Of a stretch of DNA of 64,000 bases, positions 42,717 to 51,761 are shown piece after piece. The notes beneath the pieces were generated by a model. That model was not told where the DNA came from and searched no databases. It was given only the letters and a program-made list of their open reading frames with translations. Within the stretch, counting starts at the first letter, position 1. Each line of letters opens with the position of its first letter. The DNA is from CBDCYS01 sp965226245. GTDB taxonomy: Bacteria; Acidobacteriota; Terriglobia; Bryobacterales; UBA6623. The stretch spans positions 3,844,001 to 3,908,000 of the forward strand of contig CBDDCL010000015.1 of NCBI GenBank assembly GCA_965226245.1, given 5' to 3'. A program made the translations under genes and the position numbers.

Positions 42717-43898
42717 ATGTCGATAACCAGCGGACGCCACTTCCTCCAAATCCCCGGCCCCACGAACGTGCCGGACCGTATCCTGCGGGCTATGGCCGCG
42801 CCGACGATTGATCATCGCGGGCCTGAGTTCGGACGGTTGACCGGGGAGATCCTCGACGGCCTGAAGCAGGTCTTTGAGACCACGCAGCCTGTGATGGTTT
42901 TCCCCGGGTCGGGAACGGGCGCCTGGGAGGCGGCCCTGGTCAATACCCTCTCGCCAGGCAACAAGGTACTGGCGTTTGAGACTGGCCACTTTGCCACTCA
43001 GTGGAGCACTATGGCCACTGCTTTGGGACTCGATGTCGAGTTGGTCCCCGGTGACTGGCGTAGCGGCGTCGACCCGGCCGTCCTTGAGCAAAGACTTGCC
43101 GACGACGACTCCGGGGCGATCCGGGCGGTCATGGTCGTGCACAACGAGACCTCGACCGGGGTGACCAGCCGGATTGAAGAGATTCGAAAGGCAATGGATA
43201 GGGCAGGGCATCCCGGGCTGTTGCTCGTGGATACGATCTCGTCGCTCGGCTGCACGGACTATCGGCACGACGAGTGGGGAGTCGATGTGACGGTTTGCGG
43301 GTCCCAAAAGGGCTTGATGTTGCCCCCGGGGCTCGGCTTCAACGCGATCAGCGGGAAGGCGCTGGGCGCCTCGCGCTCCGCTGAACTGCAAAAATCCTAT
43401 TGGGACTGGGGGCCGATGCTCACTGCCAACGAGGCTGGGTTTTTTCCCTACACTCCCGCAACGAATCTGTTGTTGGGCCTTCGTGAAGCGCTGCGAATGC
43501 TTCTCGACGAAGGGTTGCAGGAAGTTTTCGAGCGCCACCACCGACTGGCGGAAGCGACCCGGCGGGCGGTTCGTGGTTGGGGACTCGAAATCTTGTGCCG
43601 CAATCCGGAAGAATACAGCAGCAGCTTGACCGCGGTACTGCTTCCAGAGGGCCATGATGCCGATGCCTTTCGGCGGCTGGTTCTCGAGCGCTTCAATCTT
43701 TCCCTCGGCAACGGACTTGGCAAGCTCAAAGGCAAGGTCTTTCGGATTGGCCATCTGGGCGACTTCAACGAACTCATGCTGGCCGGCACGCTCTGCGGTG
43801 TCGAGATGGGACTCGATCTGGCGAGCGTACCCTTTTCCAAAGGCGGAGTGGGGGCGGCGCTGGAATTGCTGTCTTCAGGGACAGCGAACCAAGGTTAA
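42717..43898 (+). CDS. Serine/alanine-glyoxylate aminotransferase, class V
   Basis: 393 residues from ATG 42717 (MSITSGRHFLQIPGPTNVPDR); the N-terminal motif HFLQIPGPTNVPDRIL is diagnostic, and earlier in-frame starts add non-homologous residues. PLP is bound by the Lys in CGSQKGLMLPPG; GSGTGAWEAALVN, HNETSTGV and LVDTISSLG complete the fold. It transfers an amino group to glyoxylate, typically from serine, forming glycine. The neighbouring glycosidase gene converges from the other side. Confidence 0.93.
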   Translation: MSITSGRHFLQIPGPTNVPDRILRAMAAPTIDHRGPEFGRLTGEILDGLKQVFETTQPVMVFPGSGTGAWEAALVNTLSPGNKVLAFETGHFATQWSTMATALGLDVELVPGDWRSGVDPAVLEQRLADDDSGAIRAVMVVHNETSTGVTSRIEEIRKAMDRAGHPGLLLVDTISSLGCTDYRHDEWGVDVTVCGSQKGLMLPPGLGFNAISGKALGASRSAELQKSYWDWGPMLTANEAGFFPYTPATNLLLGLREALRMLLDEGLQEVFERHHRLAEATRRAVRGWGLEILCRNPEEYSSSLTAVLLPEGHDADAFRRLVLERFNLSLGNGLGKLKGKVFRIGHLGDFNELMLAGTLCGVEMGLDLASVPFSKGGVGAALELLSSGTANQG

Positions 43899-43920
43899 TA
43901 AGGGACGTTATGGCCAAGCT

Positions 43921-45822
43921 TCAGCGGGCCGTGCGGCGTCTCTTGCGCCAAACCGCAGCGGTCACAACGATCAAGATGAGGACCAGGACCGAGAATGGCA
44001 ACCAGCCCGAGCGAGCGGGGGACTGTGGGGTGGTCGATTCCGCGCGGCCGTTGGGAGCCTTTCGCGTGCGGAACCAGAACTCCCAGCGGGCAGGCCGCAC
44101 CGAGGCCGTTCGCTCCGCTACGGGCCGCAACATGGCGTGCTGGCGCTGATTTTGGTAGCCCGCCGGGATCCACTCGATATCACGGTGCGCAACGGGAACC
44201 GAGAAGTTCGCTGCCGGAGTGCTAACGGGCGCCCCAGCGGCTGGCTGCTCCGCCTCACTGCCCTCTTCGAGGCTCGAAAGTTCCACCCGATTGTGTAAAT
44301 AGGGCTCGTCGAAAAAGTACGGGGAACTTGCCTCGTCCACCGCGAGGAGCCAAGGTCCGTGAAATACCGCTGTGTAATCAGAGTGGCTGGGGTGCGGTTC
44401 GAGGCGCGTCCGGAAGCGATAATCCAGGACGACTTCGTCTCCCGCTGTCCATGCGCCGGTCAGTGATATGTAGCTTTCCTTCGGACCAGCCTTCGGACCA
44501 GCCTGCGGACCGGCCACCTCGACATTCGGCGGGGCTTGCGCTTCGAGCTTGCTCACCCAGTTGGGTACACGGACGCTGATCGTGCGGCGACCGCCGTCCG
44601 AAGCGGCGATCCTAAGGCGGATGGATCCGTCCTGTTCCAGTGAAGAACTGGCGACCACGCGAAGACCTTCCAGGCTGCCTTGGCCATCCAACGAGAGTTC
44701 GTAGAATAGCTTCTTGCCGTCAGACCGGAAAACGGAATCGAAGACCGCCGGGAATGCCCGCAGCCCGTGCAGCGTGCAGCACCACCAAGCGCGAGCGGTT
44801 TCAGCGCCGACCCCTGTTTGCCGCAAACGGATATGTCCGAAATCGCCGCTAGCGAACTGGTTGAGGAAAAACTCGTTGAAGAGCGTGCGCTCCGCCTGTT
44901 CGACATACCGCGAGCTGCCGGTCTCACGCCACAGCTCCAAATTCAGCCTCAGCCAATCCGCCTGAGAACAGCCTTCATCCCGCTCGATGCTGGGAGCGAA
45001 AGCCTCCGGAATGGCGCCTTGGATAAGCAGATTTTCCGAATCCACAATAGCTTTCCACTCTCGTTCGACCTGATCAAGAAACCGCTGATCGCCTGTTGTG
45101 CGAGCCAGCTCCAGAATGCCGCGCAAAGTCGAAAGGAAACCGTGGCTGTGCTGGCTGGGATGGCGGGATGCGCGGTTCGCCAACTGCCGGGCCAACTCCA
45201 GGAATCGATCATCCGATGTCTGCCGGTACAGCTCGACCAGTCCTTCCAGGTTCTGGGTCCAACAGACATAGCCGGTCGCGAATCGCCCGTCACTGAAGAA
45301 ACGCTGTACGGAGCGCGTATTGAACCTCGGCGCCACGGAGACGAGAAAGTCGCCGATGCGGCGCGCGGCTTCGAGGATTTCAGGACGCCGATCGGCACGG
45401 TAGTACTCCAGCAACCCGATCAGCATGCGCCCGTTGCCCCAAAGGCGCGCCATGTCGTCGTCCGCCACCTCAGTTAGCCCCATGGGATCGCCGAAATGGC
45501 CATCCGGCTTCTGGTGGCCGAGGATCTCGTTCACCAGCGTCCGGAGCTGGCCGTGCGCTTTGCTTTTGTGAAGAGAAGCGAGCGCCAGGGCCCCGACATA
45601 GCGGCCCGAAAGATCACCGCTGAAGTTCGTGAAGCGTCGAATGTCTTCAGGAATCACGTCCGCCAGCAGAAGCTCGCGGGTGTAGGCAGGGGGACCGCCT
45701 TGGATCACGCGCTGGAGGGTGAGTTCGAATCGCCGGGTCAGATCACCGGCTTGGAGTTGCCCTAAGAGGACGAAGAGCAGCACGGCGCCGACCGTTGGGA
45801 TCTTCGCGCTGAATCGTGACAT
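43921..45822 (-). CDS. GH127-like (DUF1680) glycoside hydrolase with C-terminal membrane anchor
   Basis: 633 residues from ATG 45822, chosen since it opens a signal peptide (FSAKIPTVGAVLLFVLLGQLQA). The alpha/alpha-barrel carries MARLWGNGRMLIGLLEYYR and HSHGFLSTLRGILELARTTG; the WWCCTLHGLRAFPAVFDSVF motif, with two Cys, matches the zinc/Cys active site of beta-L-arabinofuranosidases. A beta domain follows and the protein ends with a transmembrane helix and Arg-rich tail (SVLVLILIVVTAAVWRKRRR), anchoring it to the membrane. Substrate probably an arabinose-containing or related glycan. Confidence 0.82.
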   Translation of the reverse strand: MSRFSAKIPTVGAVLLFVLLGQLQAGDLTRRFELTLQRVIQGGPPAYTRELLLADVIPEDIRRFTNFSGDLSGRYVGALALASLHKSKAHGQLRTLVNEILGHQKPDGHFGDPMGLTEVADDDMARLWGNGRMLIGLLEYYRADRRPEILEAARRIGDFLVSVAPRFNTRSVQRFFSDGRFATGYVCWTQNLEGLVELYRQTSDDRFLELARQLANRASRHPSQHSHGFLSTLRGILELARTTGDQRFLDQVEREWKAIVDSENLLIQGAIPEAFAPSIERDEGCSQADWLRLNLELWRETGSSRYVEQAERTLFNEFFLNQFASGDFGHIRLRQTGVGAETARAWWCCTLHGLRAFPAVFDSVFRSDGKKLFYELSLDGQGSLEGLRVVASSSLEQDGSIRLRIAASDGGRRTISVRVPNWVSKLEAQAPPNVEVAGPQAGPKAGPKESYISLTGAWTAGDEVVLDYRFRTRLEPHPSHSDYTAVFHGPWLLAVDEASSPYFFDEPYLHNRVELSSLEEGSEAEQPAAGAPVSTPAANFSVPVAHRDIEWIPAGYQNQRQHAMLRPVAERTASVRPARWEFWFRTRKAPNGRAESTTPQSPARSGWLPFSVLVLILIVVTAAVWRKRRRTAR

Positions 45823-45916
45823 GGGAGAAGGTTTTAGCTCAGGTGATTCCAGAAGCCGGAAGGTGATTCGAAAGAACCACTCTACCGAACGCGGACGGCT
45901 GCAAGTCGCCTGAAGC

Positions 45917-46594
45917 GTGGCTTGGCGCAAACAGAGCCGCGCCCGAAAGGGTGCGGTCCAGTCTGGCAGTGACCGGGAGAGCGAGTATCCGCACGCCTGT
46001 GAGTTCAAAGGCGGCAAAGTGGCTGTCGATTACTTGCGGCGGAGTCTCCCCACGCCTCTCGGCACGCAGCTCATACCGGGCACATTGATTTTCGAGATCG
46101 CGGCTTATCCGACCGCCGGCAACACGTTCGAGTTCCCCCTCAATAACTTTCAGCTCGACTGGAAGAAGGTGGATTGGCCGCAGCCGCCGGTCCATCCAGG
46201 CTACGTCGTGGCCTCTTTGATGAGACCCGAATTCAGCCGCGGTGACCGCGGAATCGTTGCCGTGGCGGGCAGTGTGGACCGCCGGACCGGCGAATTTGAA
46301 GGCGTCACGATCGGCGGCGCGCCCCGGAATCCGCGGTTTCCCGGCGACCCGCGAAACGGCGGGCCTATTCCCGAGACGGCGCCCGCGGATCCGCGAGTCA
46401 CGAAAACCCCGCCTGCCCTCGATTCGCTGCCTTCCAGAATCATCGAGTTGCACGCTCTCCGCCGGGAGCCCATCGGCCACCCTTCCGCCGGATACGTTTA
46501 TTTCGCCTACAACGGTAAGCTCATCAAACTGCGCGAGCTGAAGCTAACCATTCGCCAGGGTGAGGAAAGCTGCGAGCTGCTGATCCGTAAGTGA
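45917..46594 (+). CDS. Hypothetical protein, N-terminus uncertain
   Basis: From residue 28 on the ORF looks like a real protein: FKGGKVAVDYLRRSLPTPLG, TLIFEIAAYPTAGNTFEF, GHPSAGYVYFAYNGKLIKLREL. The first 27 residues (RKQSRARKGAVQSG...) are atypical, and the codons before 45917 encode no signal peptide in this frame, so the real start may be later or the 5' end has a frameshift. The composition suggests an exported beta-rich protein. Family not recognised. It is divergent from the GH127-like gene and ends five bases before a dispersed repeat. Confidence 0.6.
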   Translation: MAWRKQSRARKGAVQSGSDRESEYPHACEFKGGKVAVDYLRRSLPTPLGTQLIPGTLIFEIAAYPTAGNTFEFPLNNFQLDWKKVDWPQPPVHPGYVVASLMRPEFSRGDRGIVAVAGSVDRRTGEFEGVTIGGAPRNPRFPGDPRNGGPIPETAPADPRVTKTPPALDSLPSRIIELHALRREPIGHPSAGYVYFAYNGKLIKLRELKLTIRQGEESCELLIRK

Positions 46595-46599
46595 GCTAG

Positions 46600-46892
46600 G
46601 CCACGGCCCGGCGAAGTGATGGAAACAAAGAGGTTGCCGGTTGAGGTATAAATTTTCTTTACAAAATATCAGGAAATGGCAGAGAATGGCGGGAAATGGC
46701 AGAGAATGGCAGGATCTGGGCCATTTTCGACGCCTCGTCATGGTGTCAACCGATAATGTTTTTGTTTTCAGTGACTGGGGTTGCAGCCGACGGCGGGACC
46801 GTGTCAGGTTCCCTAGCAAAGCGACAGGTTTTCTTGCGGATTTGCGGTAAATTTTGTCGCTCAGCGCGGCTGGCGGATTGGCGGCAACTCGG
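46600..46892. repeat. Dispersed intergenic repeat, copy B (uninterrupted)
   Basis: The reverse complement matches 12436-12668 plus 13697-13758 over almost its entire length, with scattered substitutions. It contains one AATTTTCT (AGAAAATT on the other strand) exactly where copy A holds IS1595. It includes GTTATCGGTTGACACCATGA-type sequence and a reiterated AGAGAATGG. Confidence 0.82.
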
Positions 46893-46913
46893 GTGGACGG
46901 CCATGCCGCGTAA

Positions 46914-46968
46914 GACATGTCGCCAGGAATGGCGACACGGCACGTCAGGAGACGTGCGCCACATCTGC
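46914..46968. repeat. Hairpin repeat TGTCGCCA-GGAA-TGGCGACA, copy 1
   Basis: A perfect 8-bp stem with GGAA loop, then ACGGC and, after a spacer, GTGCGCCAC. The same hairpin and following bases occur at 62173. Confidence 0.65.
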
Positions 46969-47040
46969 TTGTCGCCACCTTTTCCGCGCGGCCGGTCCGC
47001 TCCTAGAGACCGTTCTCATTGTAGCAGGCGGGGTCCCTGC

Positions 47041-47940
47041 TTACAGCTCCTCACCGGTTAGAGTGACATAGGCTTCCTCATATTTCGCCGCGGTGTTGGC
47101 AACGACTTCCGGCGGCAGCTCAGGGGCGGGAGGCTCTTTGTTCCAGTTGACTGACTCGAGGTAGTCCCGAACATACTGCTTGTCGTAAGAGGGCTGCGGC
47201 CTTCCCGGCTGATAGAGTTCGAACGGCCAGTAGCGGGACGAGTCCGGCGTGAGAACTTCGTCCGCCAGCACGATCTCTCCATTGAGCCGGCCGAACTCGA
47301 ACTTCGTGTCCGCCAGGATCAATCCGCACGCCAAAGCGTGCTGCTGGGCCCGCGAGTAGATCTCGAGCGTCAAGTCTCGAAGTTTCTCGCACAAGTCCTT
47401 GCCGATCAGGCCGCATGCCTGCTCAAACGAAATATTTTCGTCGTGTCCCGTCTCGGCCTTGGTCGCGGGAGTGAAGATCGCTTCCGGCAACAAGCCGTTC
47501 TCCCGCATTCCGGGACGAATTTCATGCCCGCACACCTTCCCGGTTTGCAGATATTCCTTCCAGCCCGAGCCCGCCAGATAGCCGCGCGCCACGCACTCGA
47601 TCGGAATCATTTCCAGCCGCTTGACCAGCATCGAGCGGCCCTCGAGTTGATCGCGGAACGGCTGCAACGATTCGGGGTAATCATCGGCGTTCGCCGTGAT
47701 GAAATGAGTTGGTACGACATCCTTGAGAAAGTCGAACCAGAATATCGACAGCTTGGTCAGGACTTCGCCTTTGCGCGGAATGCCGTTAGGAATGACGACG
47801 TCGAACGCCGAGATGCGGTCGGAAGCGACGAAAAGAAGCTGGTCCCCGACGCGATAGATGTCGCGCACCTTGCCGCGCGCCACGTGCTCGATGCCCGCAA
47901 GGTCGGTTTGAAGAAGGACAGAAGGATTGGTGTCAGCCAC
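47041..47940 (-). CDS. purC: SAICAR synthetase
   Basis: 299 residues from GTG 47940, giving the conserved start (LLQTDLAGIEHVARGKVRDIY); AGGAGA lies about ten bases upstream and the longer ORF to 48018 has no homology. Motifs include LLFVASDRISAFDVVIP, PIECVARGYLAGSGWKEY, LADTKFEFGR and VLADEVLTPDSSRYWP. It makes SAICAR from CAIR, aspartate and ATP in purine synthesis. It is a single gene between a repeat region and an IS. Confidence 0.96.
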   Translation of the reverse strand: MADTNPSVLLQTDLAGIEHVARGKVRDIYRVGDQLLFVASDRISAFDVVIPNGIPRKGEVLTKLSIFWFDFLKDVVPTHFITANADDYPESLQPFRDQLEGRSMLVKRLEMIPIECVARGYLAGSGWKEYLQTGKVCGHEIRPGMRENGLLPEAIFTPATKAETGHDENISFEQACGLIGKDLCEKLRDLTLEIYSRAQQHALACGLILADTKFEFGRLNGEIVLADEVLTPDSSRYWPFELYQPGRPQPSYDKQYVRDYLESVNWNKEPPAPELPPEVVANTAAKYEEAYVTLTGEEL

Positions 47941-48030
47941 GCTTGGTAGGTCTCCTGGAATCCGCCGATCGACGGAGTATAAGTTGACGATGATAACCGG
48001 CTGAGGCGCCGGGAGCAACTACTGGGTTTC

Positions 48031-48155
48031 AAACGGGCAAAAAAAGGGGACAGCCACCGATTCTCGCGCCGCACTATTGCCGGAAACAATGGGCTTCCAC
48101 GACCGAGAATCGGATGGCAGTCCCCCATTTTCGCCCGCACACACTTCTGCCACGT
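48031..48155. repeat. Palindromic intergenic repeat, copy 3 of 5
   Basis: Opposite orientation to copies 1 and 2: AAAAGGGGACAGCCACCGATT at the left, ATCGGATGGCAGTCCCCC at the right, then TTTTCGCCC and ACTTCTGCCACG. It lies upstream of purC. Confidence 0.75.
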
Positions 48156-48265
48156 CCGCCTGGCGGCGCGTCTCGCCGCCGCCTGCCGCGGGCCGGAACG
48201 CGCCTTTCCTGGCGCCAAGAAACTCACATATTCTTGCCGCTCAAATTCCGGCCTGAAATAATTGT

Positions 48266-49871
48266 GTTGTAACCCAATGATAATGTCCCCTTGAGCACCC
48301 AATAGAAATGTCCCCTAATCTGAGGCTCCGAAGGAGGAGCCGAGATTGGAAAGGACATCGATGAGTGCAAAGGAAGTGAGGCGCGGCGAAGTGCTGAGCC
48401 GAGTGAAACGAGGCGAACTGAAATTGACCGAGGCGGCCGAGCTGCTGGACGTCAGCTACCGCCAGGCGAAGCGTCTCAAGAAGCGTTACGGCGAGGGGGG
48501 GAGCAAAGCTCTCGTGCATGGCAACGTCGGGCGCGCTTCGAACCGAGCCGATGACAAGCGACGCGAGCAGGTTCTCGAGTTGGTGCGCGAGAACTATTCG
48601 GGCGAGCCGCACGAGCGCTTTGGGCCGACGCTGGCGTCGGAACATCTGGCGGCCGATCACAGTCTCGAAGTGCCGCCCGAAACCTTGCGGCGTTGGATGC
48701 TCGCCGCGGGTCTGTGGAGCCGGAGCCGCAAGCGCCAGCCGCATCGCCAGCGGCGGCAGCGCAAAGCGCACTTCGGCGAGCTGATTCAACTCGACGGCTC
48801 GCACCACGACTGGCTCGAAGGACGCGGCCCGAAAGGCTGCATGATGAACTTCGTCGACGATGCGACCGGCCGGGCGTTGTGCCGTTTCTCCAGCGAGGAA
48901 ACGACTTGGGCGGCGGCCGATCTGCTCCAAGCCTGGGTGCGTCAATACGGCGTTCCGAAGGCGTTGTATTGCGACTGGAAGAACGTCTACCAGCGCCAGC
49001 CGACGTCGCGCGAAGCGCTCGAAGGCATCGAGCCCCAGACGCAGTTCGGGCGCATGTGCGCCAAGCTCGGCATTGGTATCATCGCCGCTTCGTCGCCGCA
49101 AGCGAAGGGCCGCGTGGAACGCCATCACGGCACGCATCAAGACCGCCTGATCAAGAAGATGCGGCTCCAAGGCATTGCCGATTACGAGGCGGCGAACCGC
49201 TATCTCGACGAGCAGTATCTGGACGAACACAACGCCAAGTTTACCTGCGAAGCAGCGGCGGGAGCGGACTTTCACCAACCTCTATCGAAGCGCCTGGACT
49301 TGAAGTGGGTGTTTTGCTTGGAGGCCGAGCGGGTGGTCTCCAACGACCTGGTGGTACGTTTCGAGAACCGTTTTTTGCAGTTGAAACCGCAGCGCAATCA
49401 GGCTCTGGGAGCGGGCGCGAGAGTCACCGTGCAGCAAGCGCGAGAGGCCGAGTTGCAAGTGGTCTACGAAGGCCGCGCGGTAGCTTTTGAAGAGATCGCC
49501 CGGCCGCAGCCGAAGCCGCGCCCAGAGCCGAAACAACGAGCGGTTCCGCGGCGGTCCAAGCCGGCCGCGGACCACCCCTGGCGTAAGTCACTGCGTTCGA
49601 AAAAGCGCGCGGCGACGACATAAAAAGGCAGGGCTGTGGAAATGACGGGCCGGATGGAAAGCGTGGAAAACCTCGGCGAACAGCGAAGAGGGTTCGCATC
49701 ACAACGACCGGTTTCCCACCCTTCCCACCGTCCCTTGGAAATCGCTAAAGCGATTCCCACATTCCCACAGCCCCGACGACGACGATTCTCTCTTACAAAC
49801 TTACAAACAACAAACCCAAGGGGACATTTCTATTGTGCTACCGAGGGGGACATTTCTATTGTGCTACAACA
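48266..49871 (+). mobile_element. IS1202/ISNCY-like insertion sequence, copy 3
   Basis: 1606 bp with both paired terminal repeats. It differs from copy 1 by at least one base in the non-coding part (49699 region). Unlike copies 1 and 2, the 17 bases on each side are not identical; flanks agree at only 14 of 17 positions after a one-base shift. Confidence 0.9.
48346..49623 (+). CDS. Transposase of IS1202/ISNCY-like element, copy 3
   Basis: 425 residues with the same amino-acid sequence as copies 1 and 2; HTH near residues 26-45 and integrase-type core with QLDGSHHDW and KGRVERHHGT. The TTG start is supported by GAAGGAGGAG. The element is intact at both ends, so this is a candidate active copy. 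Confidence 0.9.
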   Translation: MERTSMSAKEVRRGEVLSRVKRGELKLTEAAELLDVSYRQAKRLKKRYGEGGSKALVHGNVGRASNRADDKRREQVLELVRENYSGEPHERFGPTLASEHLAADHSLEVPPETLRRWMLAAGLWSRSRKRQPHRQRRQRKAHFGELIQLDGSHHDWLEGRGPKGCMMNFVDDATGRALCRFSSEETTWAAADLLQAWVRQYGVPKALYCDWKNVYQRQPTSREALEGIEPQTQFGRMCAKLGIGIIAASSPQAKGRVERHHGTHQDRLIKKMRLQGIADYEAANRYLDEQYLDEHNAKFTCEAAAGADFHQPLSKRLDLKWVFCLEAERVVSNDLVVRFENRFLQLKPQRNQALGAGARVTVQQAREAELQVVYEGRAVAFEEIARPQPKPRPEPKQRAVPRRSKPAADHPWRKSLRSKKRAATT

Positions 49872-49919
49872 CCGGGCTGAGATAGTTGCTGCAATTTTCA
49901 GTACATTATGTTACTGTTA

Positions 49920-51717
49920 CCTGAATTATGCACAGGTTCGGCGTAGCCATCGCCGATGGAGTTGTGGCGGTAGCGGCAGTCGTGTCAACTCAGTGATTTA
50001 GCAAGTCGTCTTTTCTGCTGTTTCCTTCCCGGTTTGAGCCGCCTCCCAATTCCGGGCGGGCAAAAGCGGGCTCGCAAACGGCATGTTCCCAGTAGCTTGC
50101 GGCCCATGCATAAAATTCTATGCGCAGCGCCCCTCAACGCAGCGCACCCTCCACCACCGGCGCGCAGCTCGATCCCGGCGGCGCCATCGCCCGCAGCCGC
50201 CGCATCAGCCGCTCGAACAGGCCCTGCTCCTGGTACTGATCGCTGTAGCTGATGCCCGTTCTGCCGGCATGCCGCCAGATCTTGGCCGCCACGAACAGAA
50301 AGCGCAGCCGCGCCGTCGCCAGGGTGGTGTGGCGCAGCTTCTCCGGGGTGGCGTCGGCTTCGCGCTGGAACAGCAGCAGCCAGCAGTTGAGGTTGTAGGC
50401 CAGCATGACCAACTGAAAGTGATTGCGGTTCATGTCAAAGCGGCGCGAAGGATGGGCCGCCAGCCCGGCGTCGTTGTTGGCTTCTTTGATGAGGTTCTCC
50501 GCCCCAGCCCGCTGGTTGTAAAACCACGCCACCGCCGCGATCGGCTCGGTGAGGTTGGTGACGAACACGCGGTAGGTGTAAGCGCTGGTTGCAAACAACT
50601 GATATTGCTCGACCTCGTCGGTTTCCGGCTCCTTTTCATAACGCAGCGCGACAAAGCGGCAGGCCCTGCCCCAGCCTTGCGGCTGGTAGAGGAATTCGCA
50701 CTCCGCCGCAGCGTCGCTGTGGGGCGAGGGCTTCCATTCCGCTTGCTGCAACTGCTCGACCAGTCGCCTAGTCTTGCGCGCCACGATGACGAACTGACAA
50801 TGCGCTTGTTCGTAGGCTGCCACCGCTTCCCAGCAATAAAAGCCGGAATCGGCCCGCGCCAAGATCCGCTTCACACTGGCCGGCAAAGCCTGGAAAGCAC
50901 TTTCGAGGTGCGCCGCGATCTCTTTGCCCGTGGGCCGGTCGCCATTGTGCAACCCGCCCATCAGGTATTCGCGCGTCTCGGCCAGGAAGGTCAGTATCGG
51001 CTGGTAGCTGCGCTTGCCCTTGTTCTTGGGGTTGTAGCTCTTGCGCCCGCCCATCTGCTGGCCGTAGAGGGTGTGCACGGTGGTGTCGGTGTCCAGCGTC
51101 ACCGTGGTCAACCGCACGTTGGCCGCCGCCCAGGCTCGTTCGCGCAGTTGGCGCTGCATCGACAGGATCTGCCGCGCCACGTTGAGATGCAGCGAGGCCA
51201 GAAAGCGCCACAGCGTGGATTGCGGCGGCAGCCGCGTCACTTGCAAGATGCCGGTCAGGATGGGGTCGCGCGCGATGAAGCGGAGTTGGTTGAGCCGTGC
51301 AAAGCCGACATAGAGGCCCAGCACGAGGGCCAGCACAAACTGGTAGAGGCTCATCACACGGGTGATTCGTTTGACGCTGAGGGTTTGTTCCAGCAGCTCT
51401 TGGAAGCCGAGTTTTTCGAGCAGGGTGGCGACCGGCAGCAGGCCGCCGTAGGGAGTCAGATTCTTGCCGCGGAAGTGATAGGGCGTGGAAGCCCCGATTT
51501 TATTGGGCTGCGGAGCCGTCGCGCCGCGGCCTTGTTTGGCGGGGTTTTTGGAGCTATGCTGTTTTCGCTTGGTAACCATTTGGGTGACCTCCTTGGGGTT
51601 GGCTGGCGAAGCTGAAATCTTTGCCAGCCTACCTTATTACCCCATGTTTTCGGGGGTCGCCCAATGGTCCCTCGCGGCACAGCCCTCCTCAGGTGTACCC
51701 GCAGTGCATAATTCAGG
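49920..51717 (-). mobile_element. IS1380-family insertion sequence, full length
   Basis: 1798 bp, ends CCTGAATTATGCAC/GTGCATAATTCAGG, flanked by a 5-bp duplication TGTTA (49915-49919, 51718-51722). It lies 48 bp after IS copy 3 and contains one intact transposase. It is the apparent parent type of the 532-bp derivatives at 19278, 53579 and 60209, though about 10 percent diverged from them in the shared left part. Confidence 0.93.
50134..51579 (-). CDS. IS1380-family transposase
   Basis: 481 residues, intact. Catalytic region: TTVTLDTDTTVHTLYG (first Asp), RILARADSGFYCWEAV (second Asp) and YNQRAGAENLIKEANND (Glu in the YREK-like part). The N-terminus MVTKRKQHSSKNPAKQGRG is basic. AAGGAGGT eight bases before ATG 51579 is a strong ribosome site. 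It probably mobilises its own element and, in trans, the 532-bp derivatives that keep its ends. Confidence 0.93.
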   Translation of the reverse strand: MVTKRKQHSSKNPAKQGRGATAPQPNKIGASTPYHFRGKNLTPYGGLLPVATLLEKLGFQELLEQTLSVKRITRVMSLYQFVLALVLGLYVGFARLNQLRFIARDPILTGILQVTRLPPQSTLWRFLASLHLNVARQILSMQRQLRERAWAAANVRLTTVTLDTDTTVHTLYGQQMGGRKSYNPKNKGKRSYQPILTFLAETREYLMGGLHNGDRPTGKEIAAHLESAFQALPASVKRILARADSGFYCWEAVAAYEQAHCQFVIVARKTRRLVEQLQQAEWKPSPHSDAAAECEFLYQPQGWGRACRFVALRYEKEPETDEVEQYQLFATSAYTYRVFVTNLTEPIAAVAWFYNQRAGAENLIKEANNDAGLAAHPSRRFDMNRNHFQLVMLAYNLNCWLLLFQREADATPEKLRHTTLATARLRFLFVAAKIWRHAGRTGISYSDQYQEQGLFERLMRRLRAMAPPGSSCAPVVEGALR

Positions 51718-51761
51718 TGTTATGTTTCAAACATTTCTGTATCAAAGTGGTTTGAACCGGC

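Noticed and set aside
4694..49871. A 45-kb composite transposon bounded by identical IS1202-like copies 1 and 3
   Set aside because: Each copy has its own flanks (copy 1 has its own 17-bp duplication), the copies are in direct orientation with housekeeping genes such as rpmA just outside and ligA and purC inside, and no outer duplication links them.
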